Source: Darksidea phi (Eukaryota; Ascomycota; Dothideomycetes; Pleosporales; Lentitheciaceae). Taken from it: a DNA stretch of 64,000 nucleotides. Location of the stretch: positions 1 to 64,000 of the forward strand of contig JASJFT010000200.1 of NCBI GenBank assembly GCA_030770425.1, read 5' to 3'. The notes under the pieces are model-generated. The model was not told the DNA's origin, made no database searches, and worked only from the letters and a program-made list of their open reading frames with translations. This document shows positions 1 to 9,774 of this stretch, piece by piece (the first letter of the stretch is position 1; each line of letters starts with the position of its first letter). A program made the position numbers and the translations under genes.

Positions 1-1725
1 ATAGTATTTTATAATATATTAGCTAGTTCTATATATTTAATATTTATTATATACTAGTTATTAGAAAATATCTTCTACGACTACTTCTTTTAGCTCTAAG
101 AGTATTAACTCTTCTATTTCAAGCTCTAGATTTTCTTATTATTAAGAAACTTCCTTAACCTCGTTCTACCTACTAGTATTATACTATATTTTAGGTATTA
201 AGTTAGATTTAATTTTTCTTTTTTTATTATATCTAATTATATTTATACGTTTAGCGCCGTTCTAGCTTCTTATACTTTTTTTTTTTATTATTATATTCTT
301 TAGTAAAGTATCTCTATATATTATAATATAGATATACTTTTTTATCTTAATATTATTTTATTTTATCTACTAGAACTTTCTATAGCTTCTTATCTTACTC
401 GCGTTTTTTATTCTTTAGATATTTCTTTTCCTAAACTATACTAACGTCTATTTTATTATAATCCTTATAGAATCTATACTTTTAAGCTACTTATTCTTTT
501 TTATAGACTTTTATTAGTTTTATAGTATCTTATTTCTTAAATACTTATTTATATAGTCGATTATTAATATAGATTACTATCTTAATTAATTCTACTAGGT
601 CGTTTAATTTTTTAAGTTAAACTAACTTATCTTTAATTAACTTCTTAAGTCTATTATAGTATACGATTATAAAAGATATATTATTCTACTTAATCTTATA
701 CTATAACTATTTAAATTTAATAGTATATATACTTACTAATTTAGTCTATCTTAGCCTTTAGATTTAGTATTTAGTCTACTAGACCTTATTAATATTTTTA
801 AAAACTATATATATTTATTCCTTAAATAAATTCTAATTTTTAAATATTACTTTTATTTCGTTATATTACTTTAATAAGAAGTCCTTATTAGCTATATAAT
901 TATTAATTAGGGGTTATATCTATATAACTACTTTATCTATTATATATATACCTATAATAAGGATCTTATTCTAGTCGCTAGTAAACGTAGTAGAATTAAA
1001 CTAATAGTATAGGTCTAATTATATAAGAAATAGCCTTAAGCCTTTCTTTCTACTATTATATTTCTCTAGTATTAGGATCTTTAACTTTATCCTAAGTCCT
1101 ACTCGTACCTACTATAGTAATTCTTATAGTAATATTATAGTCTACTATAACTTAACTATTTAAGCTACTTATTACTAGATTAGAACTATTAAGTTTATTA
1201 CTAAAGTCTTAGTTATACTCTCTCTAGAGGTATTATATAAGCTAGATAAAGTTACTATATTAATATAACCTTAGTTTAGAGTAGTTAATATATTATATAT
1301 TATATATACCTTTATATAGAATCTAGATTAGGGCTAATAGAATATTTATCGTACTATTAATTTCTAATAGATTAAGATTAAGTTAACGAATTCTATTATT
1401 AGAATAACTACTTAGGAAAAGATTTAATCTTATTTATAAGTATTAGGTAAAGAACTAAAGATTAATTATAAAAAATTAAGATAGAAAACCTAGGAGATCC
1501 TCTACTCTTTTATATCTATTCTACTTTACCTTACTCTACTTACTCTATTCGCTAAGATATAGATTAACTAGATTATTATTAGTTATACTCTATTTACTCT
1601 ATTTACTAAAATATAGATTAACTAGATTATTATTATATAATATTAGATTACTAATTAAGTCTCTATCTTAGCTTTCGACCTTCTTAAGATACCCTATATC
1701 CTATAATTCGTATAGGGTTATAATA
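1..1725 (-). mobile_element. Gypsy-type LTR retrotransposon, truncated copy A (5' LTR plus start of internal region)
   Basis: The reverse complement of this stretch matches the first ~1.7 kb of the complete Gypsy element at 18326-26831. The LTR lies at 1291-1725 (435 bp against 436 bp in the complete copy). The internal 5' region runs from 1290 out of the left edge of the window. The LTR outer end reads gggttataata at 1715-1725, the complement of the tattataac start of the other copies. CpA and TpG are nearly absent, so every frame is full of stops. The copy is dead. It was identified by visual alignment, so point differences were not counted. Confidence 0.8.
1291..1725 (-). repeat. LTR of Gypsy copy A
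   Basis: Minus-strand equivalent of the 436 bp LTRs at 18326-18761 and 26396-26831. It carries the same purine-rich internal tract with tandem agagta/gagtaa words, seen here in complement around 1535-1620. The outer edge is at 1725 and the inner edge at 1291. Confidence 0.75.
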
Positions 1726-2693
1726 AGAAAGTAAGAGAACTAATAGAAGATATTATAGTAAATAACTCTCTATAAGGACTAGAATAGTCTTTAGAAAAGA
1801 GAAAGACTATATTACGTCTACTTCTACTAAAGAACTCTTAGATTATTATTAGCTTAGCTATATATTAAATCCTATATAATTCTACATTCTACTATTACGT
1901 CTTCTTAAGAATTCGTCTTATCTTTATTCGAATATAATCCTTTTACTATCTTAGTATTTCTATACCTATCTACTTATATATATCTTATAATTAAAAAACT
2001 TAATTAGACTCTTAAGCCTATAATAAAAGAGTAGTAAAAGCTTAAGAATAGATTTAGACGGCTAGGATTATATAATAAGCCTAGTAAATAATCTTAATAA
2101 TACTAGAATAAGAAGAATAGGAAGCTTAGCTATAGAATAGGAATAGATATTAACTAATAGTAATATTAATTAAAGGTATTAATTTCTAAACTACTATCTT
2201 TTACTATTAAGTATATAGAGAAACGGCTTAATACTATTATTTAAGAGGATAAGACTTCTTCTTATTCCTATTATACTTAGATATAGGTTTATAGTCTATA
2301 TAATATTTAAAAGCTTCTATAGTATAGGAATTTATTTAATTTAAACGCTATTAAGCTATACTAGCTATAGATAAAGAGATATATAACTAGAAGAGAGGCT
2401 TCTAAGAATAAAGAGAAAGCGATTAGAATATAGAAAAACTACTAGAAGAAACTATCTTAGATTAAGATCTAGGTCTAAATTAAACGAATTCCTATTTATA
2501 TTTAATAGATTATTAAATTAGAAGATAGTAATAAGTATAAAAAGAATAAGCGACTAAGGTAAAATATAGTAATTATAACTATATTATCGAATTAGGATTA
2601 TAATATTAATATTCTTATTAAATAAGAACTTTTAAAATATATCTTTATAATCTATTTATTTATATATAGTATTTATAATAATATACTTTATAA
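1726..2693. other. RIP-saturated AT-rich sequence, family not recognised
   Basis: No open frame of useful length exists on either strand and CpA/TpG are almost absent. A plus-strand reading near 2390-2560 is rich in Lys/Arg/Glu codons, as in the basic tail of a pogo/Fot1-type transposase, but I see no catalytic motif and do not assign it. Confidence 0.5.
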
Positions 2694-2816
2694 GTAAGCT
2701 ATTAATATAAGCGAACTATTAATATAAGTAAGCTATTAATATAAGCGAATTATTAATATAAGTAAGCTATTAATATAAGTAAGCTATTAATATAAGCGAG
2801 CTATTAACCCTATTAA
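2694..2816. repeat. Tandem repeat, ~18 bp unit
   Basis: About seven head-to-tail copies of a unit reading gctattaatataagyra. The copies differ mainly at one site that reads either taa or cga, consistent with C/T transitions from RIP. It lies between the AT-rich block and the Tc1/mariner relic. Confidence 0.75.
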
Positions 2817-2894
2817 CTTTCTAGAACGTATTATTATTAAATTATAATAGCTTAACTAACTATTATTTAATTACTTTATAATAAAGTAGATATG

Positions 2895-3345
2895 GTAGGG
2901 AAGCGCCTACGGGTGGAGCGCGCTAGGAAATCTCTTCGGATTAAGGTTTGATCGTCTAGAGGTACTTCCTTAGGTATACTATTTTATAGACTAGGTAGTA
3001 TAGTATTTAGAAAATAATATCAGACACGCCGTACTTATAGAAGACGGTACTTCTCCGTATACTATAACATACGTGGTATAGACAAGATATACTAGCCTAC
3101 TAATTCTTCGGACCTTAATCCGATTGAGAATATATGGCGGCTGCTAAAGCAAAGAGTAGGTAAGAGGTCTCTACGTACCCTTATAGAGTTAAGGTAGTGT
3201 ATAGAAAAAGAGTAGGTGGCCTTGGAGTTGTCTGATGTCGCTAGATATGTAGGGAGCATGTATAAACGTTGCCAAGCTATAATAGATGCGAAGGGAGGGT
3301 ATACGAAGTGGTTATTTACAGGAAGATATAGATAATTTAAGGATT
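2895..3345 (+). pseudogene. Tc1/mariner transposase relic (C-terminal half)
   Basis: The plus strand at about 3025-3075 reads VLIEDGT, the second-Asp block of a Tc1-like DDE transposase. After a frame change, 3095-3130 reads SSDLNPIENIW, which matches the (S/P)PDLNPIENxW block with the third catalytic residue. The frame runs on to a tga/taa-rich end near 3340, with internal TAG codons where Trp is expected (RIP-type TGG to TAG). Only the C-terminal catalytic half is readable and terminal inverted repeats were not found. It sits directly against the truncated paralogue at 3357-3715 and probably broke it. Confidence 0.75.
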
Positions 3346-3356
3346 GAAAGCTCTTC

Positions 3357-3715
3357 GCTCTAGTATCAAATATATACCATACGTACCTGTATAATAGCGT
3401 CGCCTTAAAGTTATTCATTATGTCGTAGACATTACTACGAATCGCGTCATCAACTCCGTTAATGAAGAGTTCGTATACTCCGCTCGGTATACGAATAACG
3501 ACCCGATGACTTTCTCTACTACAATCATACCTACTCACCCCTGTCGATGGCCGCCAGCTCTGTCGTGCTGGAGTATACGTACCGTGTCTTATCTTTTTTA
3601 CATATCGCGACAGTACCTTATCTCGGCCAAGCTAACGCTCTATCCCATCGTACCCCCCGGTGCCAGCCGAAATCCCGTTTACGGGCCTTACTTAGTTTGG
3701 GGGCGCAACTTTGTC
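3357..3715 (-). pseudogene. Truncated copy of the PD-(D/E)XK-like gene at 36517-37781
   Basis: The minus strand encodes a short stretch (SHRVVIRIPSGVYELFING and the following DDAIRS) that matches the start of exon 2 of the gene at 36517-37781. The sequence 3541-3715 matches the end of its exon 1, so the two exons and the intron between them are both represented. The reading stops near 3357, where the Tc1/mariner relic begins, before the nuclease-like motif. The copy keeps a GTACGT splice donor where the intact gene reads GCGCGT. Base changes are mostly transitions, consistent with mild RIP. Confidence 0.75.
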
Positions 3716-4686
3716 GCTAGCTTACAAGTTGAGTTGGATGTTGCCAATCCGAACCGGCAGGGACTTGTCCCACTGTCCTGACGCGAAGGAGATGCCTTTC
3801 TTGTAGTCTGGCAATGCCTGCAGTATTGATGCGCGGTACGCCGTAATATCCGATAGCGGCGCGCGTTGTGCAGGCAAGATCTAAGGTGGACCCTTATCTG
3901 GTTTGGAACAGGAGTTGTCGATGCAGAGCACCCAGAAGGCGCATGAGCATGGCTGGCATCAGGGCTCAACCGAGTCGAGGAAGGAGCCAGCCTGCATGTT
4001 TCCCTTATGAAGACTCAGCCGTCTAGATAAACTGAATTCTAATCAGAGGGTAGTAACGATATACAGTTCGACTGGAAGGTCATTCCAATAACTGAAGGGT
4101 GGACACTGGTGGGTAATGTTTTCAAACTAGGTCTCTCACTACCAACCCAAAATCCACCGCAAACAGTGGCATGATGGAACAGAAAGTACGTTCAGCCGGA
4201 GCTGATGCCTACATGATACGGCTGAGTGCTGCGGAAGGAAGCCCACCTCACTACACCCTCTCGTTGTAAACCCTCGATCCGTTTGAGCTTAGCGCTAGAG
4301 TCCAAACCCTGTTCTTAGCACCGCCGCCAGGCGTGGACAAGCCTTTCTCAGCGTATGACACGGCGCTTCAGGTAGCGTGGCCCAGCATCCCCGGTAAGAA
4401 AACCCAACGTATGACAGCACGACAACGCTCGCAGGTAATCTTCAGAACTAAGTTGAGGCGGAAAGGAACAACATGACCCGGGCAAGCCGAGCAGCAGCGC
4501 ATCTAGCGGGGCGATATTCCTTTTCTTTCATCAGCGAGCCGGCGCGAAATCAGAAGTCATCATTTCTTATCACAGATCGCCAAATCGGTCAGGCGATCCT
4601 GGGTTGCAAGTCCTCGTCAAACCCGTCATCGATCCCGTCACCAATATCGTTATCAATTCAAACTTGCCGAAATTCCGTTATTTCGT
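3716..4686. other. Intergenic sequence, no convincing gene
   Basis: GC content is normal and a few ORFs of 90-110 codons occur on both strands, overlapping one another. None shows a recognisable domain or a sensible start context. Part of it must hold the 3' end of the membrane-protein gene that stops at 4687. Confidence 0.5.
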
Positions 4687-7017
4687 TCAATACTCCACAT
4701 TGCCCTTCACCTGCATATCATACAGCCTCCTATCGTTTGCCGCAACAATCTGCAACCGGTCATCCCGCACCGCCACACGCACATTCCGCTTCAACGGTCC
4801 CAGAGTATTGATCCCCGCAGTAGTATTAACAAAGTCACCCCCCAATGGTTCCGACTCAAGCGCCAGCGCATTGAGTTCAGTGACCGAACCCCAACTCGAC
4901 GAAGAGTAGCAGCCCTGGCGCAGCAACACGCTAAACAAGACCACCGCAAACAGCACGTACGTAAGCACGATGATGATGGACCACAGCGAGCCCGAGGAGT
5001 CGAAATACGCATACGCGTGCCCGTAGACGGCGACGAACAAGTGGTTGGTCACTGCGCGCTGGCGCACAGCGGCGGTCACGTTGTACGCGTCGCCGCCCGC
5101 ACCGAAGGTGGCGCCCTGCGGGAGGAGAGAGCGCCACCAGGGGCCCATAGCATCCGTGCCATTCCTGTCCTTGACGTCTGTTATAGGGTACGTCAGGGTC
5201 TGCATGCGGGCGAGTCCGTTGCCGACCATGAAAAGGAGGACGGCCTCGAAGCGATTAGCGTACGGAGCATACGCACTCGATTCCTCGCCGCGAGCGCCGC
5301 CGGCGTCGACCAGCTGCTCGAAGACAGTCGAGTTGATCTTGGGAAGAGGGGGGTTGAGCGAGTTGAGCCAGCTGGCTTGAACCGTCGAGTTCGTGGCGGG
5401 ATGGTCGACGTGCTTGATGTTGGTATGTGTATCCGCACCGAACATGAGTGCAGTGGGATAAGTTATGGTGACCCCCTTGTGATAAGTCATTGGTTCGTAA
5501 TGCGTATGCATGGTGCAGCCAACGACGGAATCGGAGGCGCCATTCTGTCCAGGGACCGTGATCAACGCTGCTCCGCTGAAGCCATTTGGCATCTCCATTC
5601 CTATATCATTGGGGCCGTCCCAGCTACCATCAATCCAGTGTAGATGTGGCTGCTGTGTATCGTTGGAGGCAAAATCGCGGCCCATCCATTCGTTCAATTG
5701 GGCGTTGTCGCAAATGTTGGCAGAGTCCTGCGCGGAAGACGACACGGCGGAGGGGAAGTTGACGCAAGTCTTCCCGTCCGGATTTACCACCGTGGTATTG
5801 CAACGGGTAGCGACCCCGGGTGCGAGCGCAATCATACTGTAGTAAATATCTTGGTAGTCTGCAAAATTCGTTTCGCGTCGGCTTTGTGACTCTTGAGCTG
5901 CGCCGTACCAGAGGAAGATGGAACCAGCAAACGCGTGTGAGAGGACGATATTGGGGACGAACATCCAAGACTGTGAGCTCAAAAGATCTGCGCTCTGTGA
6001 GCGAACTGCGAATGCAGGAAATGACTGGACCCCTCGAATAGTCAACGTGAGTCCGCTGGAGGAGATCGCTGAAGGACCAGGGCTATCGCTGAATCGGAGC
6101 AGTTTCAACCAACCCGCAAGCGCTTCCCAGCCGGCTGATGGGCAGTTCTCGTGGTCAGATATTTCACAGTCAAATCCCGGGACGATAGAAGATGAGTTGA
6201 TGACGCTGGGGAAGAGTACGTCCTGCGTGGCGTCAATCCAGACATCGGTCCCGCCCGCAGGCCACCATCCCAGACGAGGCTGCAGTAGAACCGCGGTAGT
6301 TGGTCCGATTAAAGTGGCCAGGATCGTACCAAGTCCGAGAGCCAGGACGAAGAATCCTCGCCGGTAAGCTTGCATGTTCGGCGCCAGGACAACGGACCAG
6401 AACTCTTGGGACAGGGGGTATGTGACGTGACTGAAATCCAGGCTCGAAGCCAAAATGCCAAAGGGGATGCCGCACGAACCGACCAGTTCGTGTCGAACGA
6501 AGGCGAGGATGAAGCGCGCGATAGATGCGACGCATAGCAACTCGACCATTTTAGCGGCAATCTGAAATCCAACCAATTTAACGGAATCGTCCACTGGCGG
6601 GCCGCCGAAGTCGCGTCCAACATAGTGGCCGACCAAGTTGAGGCTGGCGAGTCCGATACCAATTCCGATAGGGATCAAATGGAAGAGGCTCTCGATACAA
6701 AGGTACCAGACACCGTGATAGATGGCGATTTTTCTTTGCTCTCTCTCGGGGCGAAGCTTCAGCTGTCGAATGGATTCGATGGCCACCATCGCCCACCTAA
6801 TGCCCCAAGAGCGTAGGAGATGATGAGCGTAGCCATTGAAACCCGTTCCACTTGACACCGGAGGAGGTACGATTGGTGTTTCTGTTCCTGATATCGCCAA
6901 TATTTCGACATCTGCGGTTTGCTTTTGAGGAGAAGAAGGTCGAGAAGTTATAGTGACGAGCGGTGACTTGCAACTCCCAGCTGGAGTGCTGTTCGATGAG
7001 TTTCGTGTGATAGGCAT
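4687..7017 (-). CDS. Multi-pass membrane protein of unknown function, 776 aa
   Basis: A single uninterrupted minus-strand ORF runs from ATG at 7017 to the stop at 4687. The first ~90 residues are Ser/Pro/Thr-rich and probably cytosolic. Hydrophobic segments follow at about residues 98-130 (ending in a Gly-rich GIGIGLASLN stretch), 150-172 and 220-245. Then comes a long ectodomain of ~430 residues with several N-glycosylation sequons, then a last membrane segment near 690-712 (IIIVLTYVLFAVVLFSVLL) and a ~60-residue tail. The layout resembles the uncharacterised fungal membrane protein at 46221-48666: N-terminal helices, large ectodomain, C-terminal helix, tail. I see no catalytic motif and assign no function. 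No intron is needed to explain the frame. Confidence 0.85.
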   Translation of the reverse strand: MPITRNSSNSTPAGSCKSPLVTITSRPSSPQKQTADVEILAISGTETPIVPPPVSSGTGFNGYAHHLLRSWGIRWAMVAIESIRQLKLRPEREQRKIAIYHGVWYLCIESLFHLIPIGIGIGLASLNLVGHYVGRDFGGPPVDDSVKLVGFQIAAKMVELLCVASIARFILAFVRHELVGSCGIPFGILASSLDFSHVTYPLSQEFWSVVLAPNMQAYRRGFFVLALGLGTILATLIGPTTAVLLQPRLGWWPAGGTDVWIDATQDVLFPSVINSSSIVPGFDCEISDHENCPSAGWEALAGWLKLLRFSDSPGPSAISSSGLTLTIRGVQSFPAFAVRSQSADLLSSQSWMFVPNIVLSHAFAGSIFLWYGAAQESQSRRETNFADYQDIYYSMIALAPGVATRCNTTVVNPDGKTCVNFPSAVSSSAQDSANICDNAQLNEWMGRDFASNDTQQPHLHWIDGSWDGPNDIGMEMPNGFSGAALITVPGQNGASDSVVGCTMHTHYEPMTYHKGVTITYPTALMFGADTHTNIKHVDHPATNSTVQASWLNSLNPPLPKINSTVFEQLVDAGGARGEESSAYAPYANRFEAVLLFMVGNGLARMQTLTYPITDVKDRNGTDAMGPWWRSLLPQGATFGAGGDAYNVTAAVRQRAVTNHLFVAVYGHAYAYFDSSGSLWSIIIVLTYVLFAVVLFSVLLRQGCYSSSSWGSVTELNALALESEPLGGDFVNTTAGINTLGPLKRNVRVAVRDDRLQIVAANDRRLYDMQVKGNVEY

Positions 7018-7578
7018 GCTCTAATAGAAAGGTTCCTGACCATATCTTAGCTCTCCAGATGGGTGTATCGCCTCCGTACTACGCTTCATTTTATGTGTTC
7101 GATCTGTAGAATCAGCTGAAAAACTTAACGAGTACACGCCATGTAGTATTGTTACAAAGCTGCAAGTATGCGACACACATTGAAACGCTTATTCTATTCT
7201 CCCAGGCATACCTTCCTCATTCATCCTACAAGCCGAAAATTCGAGGGGAGTCGAGGGGAGTAGGGCGTAAGTTGGTTGCAAACTAGGACTCGGCTCTGAT
7301 TGGCTTAACCCTGGCCAGGGTCAACTCTTCGGCATTTATTTGGCCCCATTGGGCCCCAGCATGATGATTTAGGTGCGGGATACTGAAACCGAGAAAGGAG
7401 ACCTGACCAATCGGGAAGCGGTTACCCAGCTAATCTGAGGCAAAAGCTGGAACAGGTTGCCTTACGCCCCACGGGCTCCCGAGAGGTCGCTAGCTCGTTT
7501 CAGCTCGTTCAGCAAGTATCTTACTAGCTGGGATACCGGTATGATGATGGTGCGTCAGGTCCATGCACTGGCATAAGC
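7018..7578. other. Intergenic, upstream of the 4687-7017 gene
   Basis: This is the presumed 5' region of the minus-strand membrane-protein gene. Near 7242 a 10 bp word (tcgaggggag) occurs twice in tandem. No other feature was seen. Confidence 0.4.
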
Positions 7579-7860
7579 TTGAAGGCGGACTGGATGAGCG
7601 AATGTCACAGTGATACTGCGAACCATGAAACGAACTCCTTGGACGATGACTGGGACGAAAAGAGCGAGATGGGAGAAGAAGGCATAAAAACGTACGGCCA
7701 GCGAACGCGCAGACCGTGGTTAGAGTCGGACGAAGTGCTTTTACTCTCTTTGAAAGATAAGCAAGGCATGGAGTAGAAGGAGATATATAACCACTTCCCT
7801 GTCGAACGCCTGGCGCGGTACAAGTACGCTACTACACGTTGCGGAAGAAAGATTAATTAG
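7579..7860 (+). pseudogene. SANT/Myb-like domain gene fragment with an in-frame stop
   Basis: The plus-strand frame opens at or before 7579 (an in-frame ATG is at 7594) and encodes an acidic N-terminus. It is followed by RRPWLESDEVLLLSL, an amber codon at 7774-7776, then KEIYNHFPVERLARYKYATTR. This spacing fits a SANT/Myb-like helix-turn-helix, where the amber codon takes the place of the second conserved Trp (GMxWxEI...FP). A single TGG to TAG change, typical of RIP, would explain it. The domain assignment rests on motif shape only. Confidence 0.5.
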
Positions 7861-8191
7861 TAACGCTATTGCGGTCTTCTCCGATCTAGATATCCTATCC
7901 CTAAAGCATTCCTACTTCGGTTGCATTTAGTGCGTTACGTCAATTCTCGGGGAGGCCTGTCGCGCGTCAGCCCCTGCAGCGTCAAAATTTGCCACCGTTA
8001 GGCCTTCAGCGAAGTGGACGAACACCTCGTTCCGCGCTAGGAAGGAGGATGGCCGAGCCGCACCTGCCATAGGGTTGTCCGGTGGCACGTTGAGCATGGC
8101 GTTAGATATGCGATCAGCAGGTCTCACGGTTGGCTTCTGAACTGGAGCAGGTGGATGATAACAGAATGTACATAGCTGGCGCATCGTAACG
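7861..8191. other. Spacer holding a short coding-like repeat
   Basis: A minus-strand ORF (7927-8184, 85 codons) lies here. Its central part, 8035-8110, is the first of three related fragments in the window (see the entries at 29641 and 45241). No complete gene is evident. Confidence 0.4.
8035..8110 (-). repeat. Dispersed coding-like repeat, copy 1 of 3
   Basis: Core aaggaggatggccgagccgc, followed by cacctgccat and agggttgtcc. The same core with minor changes occurs at 29641-29706 and 45241-45286. Read on the minus strand, copies 1 and 3 give MAGA(A/G)RPSS(F/L), so this may be a remnant of a repeated protein-coding element. Confidence 0.6.
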
Positions 8192-8898
8192 TGTCACGGC
8201 TGTCTGTGTAACAGAACGCTTCAGGACTCCGTTCGATGAGGAGATTCCCTAAAAGCAACGGTTAATATGGTGAAACTTAGGAAATGGGGAAACGTTTAAT
8301 CAAGCCTAGTCCCTAGGTGGTCTGTGCCAGGGACTCTCTCTGTATAAATAGCTAGATACTTAGCTTATATAGAAATTAGAGTACTTAGCTTCTTAACTAA
8401 TTACTCTTACTCTTTACTACCCTCGTCGTTAATAACTAATTAACGCTTAGAGAGCTATTATTATTAATATAACTATATAGGAAGACTCCGTAATAATACG
8501 AGTTACTATTTATCTTGAGTCTTAGAGCGACTAGTATGGGATATAGCGGACAAGAGTGGGAAATTAACTATGTCTTCTTCTTCTTCAGCGGCCTACTCCA
8601 CAGCTTCTCCTCTTGATTATGCAAGCCCAAACAAATCGGTATGGTTCGGAGTGATCGAGCTCGAGCATCAGAGAAGAGACCAAAGATGGCAGTTCGGGAA
8701 GTTGATTGCTCTGATTTCTACACAAGCTGAGTATCTAGCTATATATACAGAGAGAGTCCCCAGCACAGGCTACCTAGGGACCAGGCTTGATCAATCATTT
8801 CCCCGTTTCCTCAATATCACCGCGTTAACCGTTGCTTTTAGGGAATCTCCTCATCAAACGGAGTCCTGAAGCGTTCTGTTGTACAGACAGCCGTGACA
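8192..8898. mobile_element. Non-autonomous TIR element with ~170 bp inverted ends
   Basis: The left end reads tgtcacggctgtctg and the right end cagacagccgtgaca. The inverted match continues inward for roughly 170 bp: left 8192-8366, right 8728-8898, including the tccctagg/cctaggga words. Between the arms lie ~200 bp of AT-rich, RIP-affected sequence and ~150 bp of normal composition with an ORF starting MSSSSSAAYSTASPLDYASP at 8570. No transposase motif and no clear target-site duplication were found. A second copy of the left end lies at 35133-35500. The superfamily is not assigned. Confidence 0.8.
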
Positions 8899-9547
8899 AA
8901 AGAGCCCTCAAAAAGAAGGCGAGGACGAGGAAGAAAGGCAGATGAAGAGTCTAGTGTTCCAAATACGAACAAAAGATGCAAGTCATGGAGGCAGACACGG
9001 CAAAGACGGACAGAACAGGCTGGTTCAATCGTACGGGATGGCTACAGCATCTAGTAAAGCGAAACCGTGTACAACACGCGCATGCAATTAAGCTACCGAA
9101 GCAGAACGAACCGAAGCTCAAACAGGCGGCAAAAATTGTTGAGCTACTGGTTGAGAGAAGCGTTGCTGGGTTATCAACGCTTGCGCGTGAGATAAGGCGG
9201 TGGCTGCGGAGTGCTCAGCGAGAGGAGATCGACCAACGACCAATGGCACAGCTGCAGAACTGTTTGTATGCTATTGTCTCGCCAACGAGGAGGCGAGGGC
9301 CGCTAGCAGCAGCAACGACTACGACGACGACAACGACGTGAGTAGCGGGGATAGCGATGCAAGTGAGGGCAGTATACGTCACGATGAAGTAAGCAGCAGC
9401 GATAGCGGTAGTAACCGTAGAAGAAGCCGACATAGACGCAAGCCGGACGTATTTAAAGATGCCCGGGAGCTATTTCCGTGGAAGGGCTCGCAGAAAGAGC
9501 TGGCAAAAGAGAGGACTGTCAACGAGAAGTATTACTATTTTCGCTAG
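8899..9547 (+). pseudogene. Relic resembling fungal OrsD/DUF3505-type (RecQ-helicase-associated) proteins
   Basis: The frame starting near 8976 reads DRTGWFNRTGWLQHL and continues with a helix-rich stretch (KLKQAAKIVELLVERSVAGL) to about 9275. The reading then has to shift frame to continue as an acidic Asp/Ser-rich tract and DARELFPWKGSQKELAKE, ending at 9547. The Trp/Arg block and the terminal FPW block recall the C2H2/OrsD-type proteins that neighbour RecQ-like helicases in filamentous fungi. That is a recollection of family shape, not a search result. An Asp/Asn/Thr codon run (acg/gac repeats) near 9318-9340 marks the frameshift region. Confidence 0.4.
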
Positions 9548-9774
9548 TTAGCTTCTTTCATTTTTACGAGTACTGGAAATGACCCGTTCAGCCGTAGGGG
9601 AACGTTGCGGGCCGGGTCCGAGCTTCGAAAATCAAAACAACCAAAACACCAACATACCAAAACAACACACGTCAAACGTGGGAACAGTCGCATAGCGCCA
9701 CGTATTGCCCTTGTCCTATTCTCCGTCCCCATTTCTCTAATTACTAGTATTGCATTGTGTACTATCTTCGCTCT

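Noticed and set aside
5017..5643. Plus-strand ORF of 208 codons
   Set aside because: Antisense to the 776 aa membrane-protein gene and without any domain.
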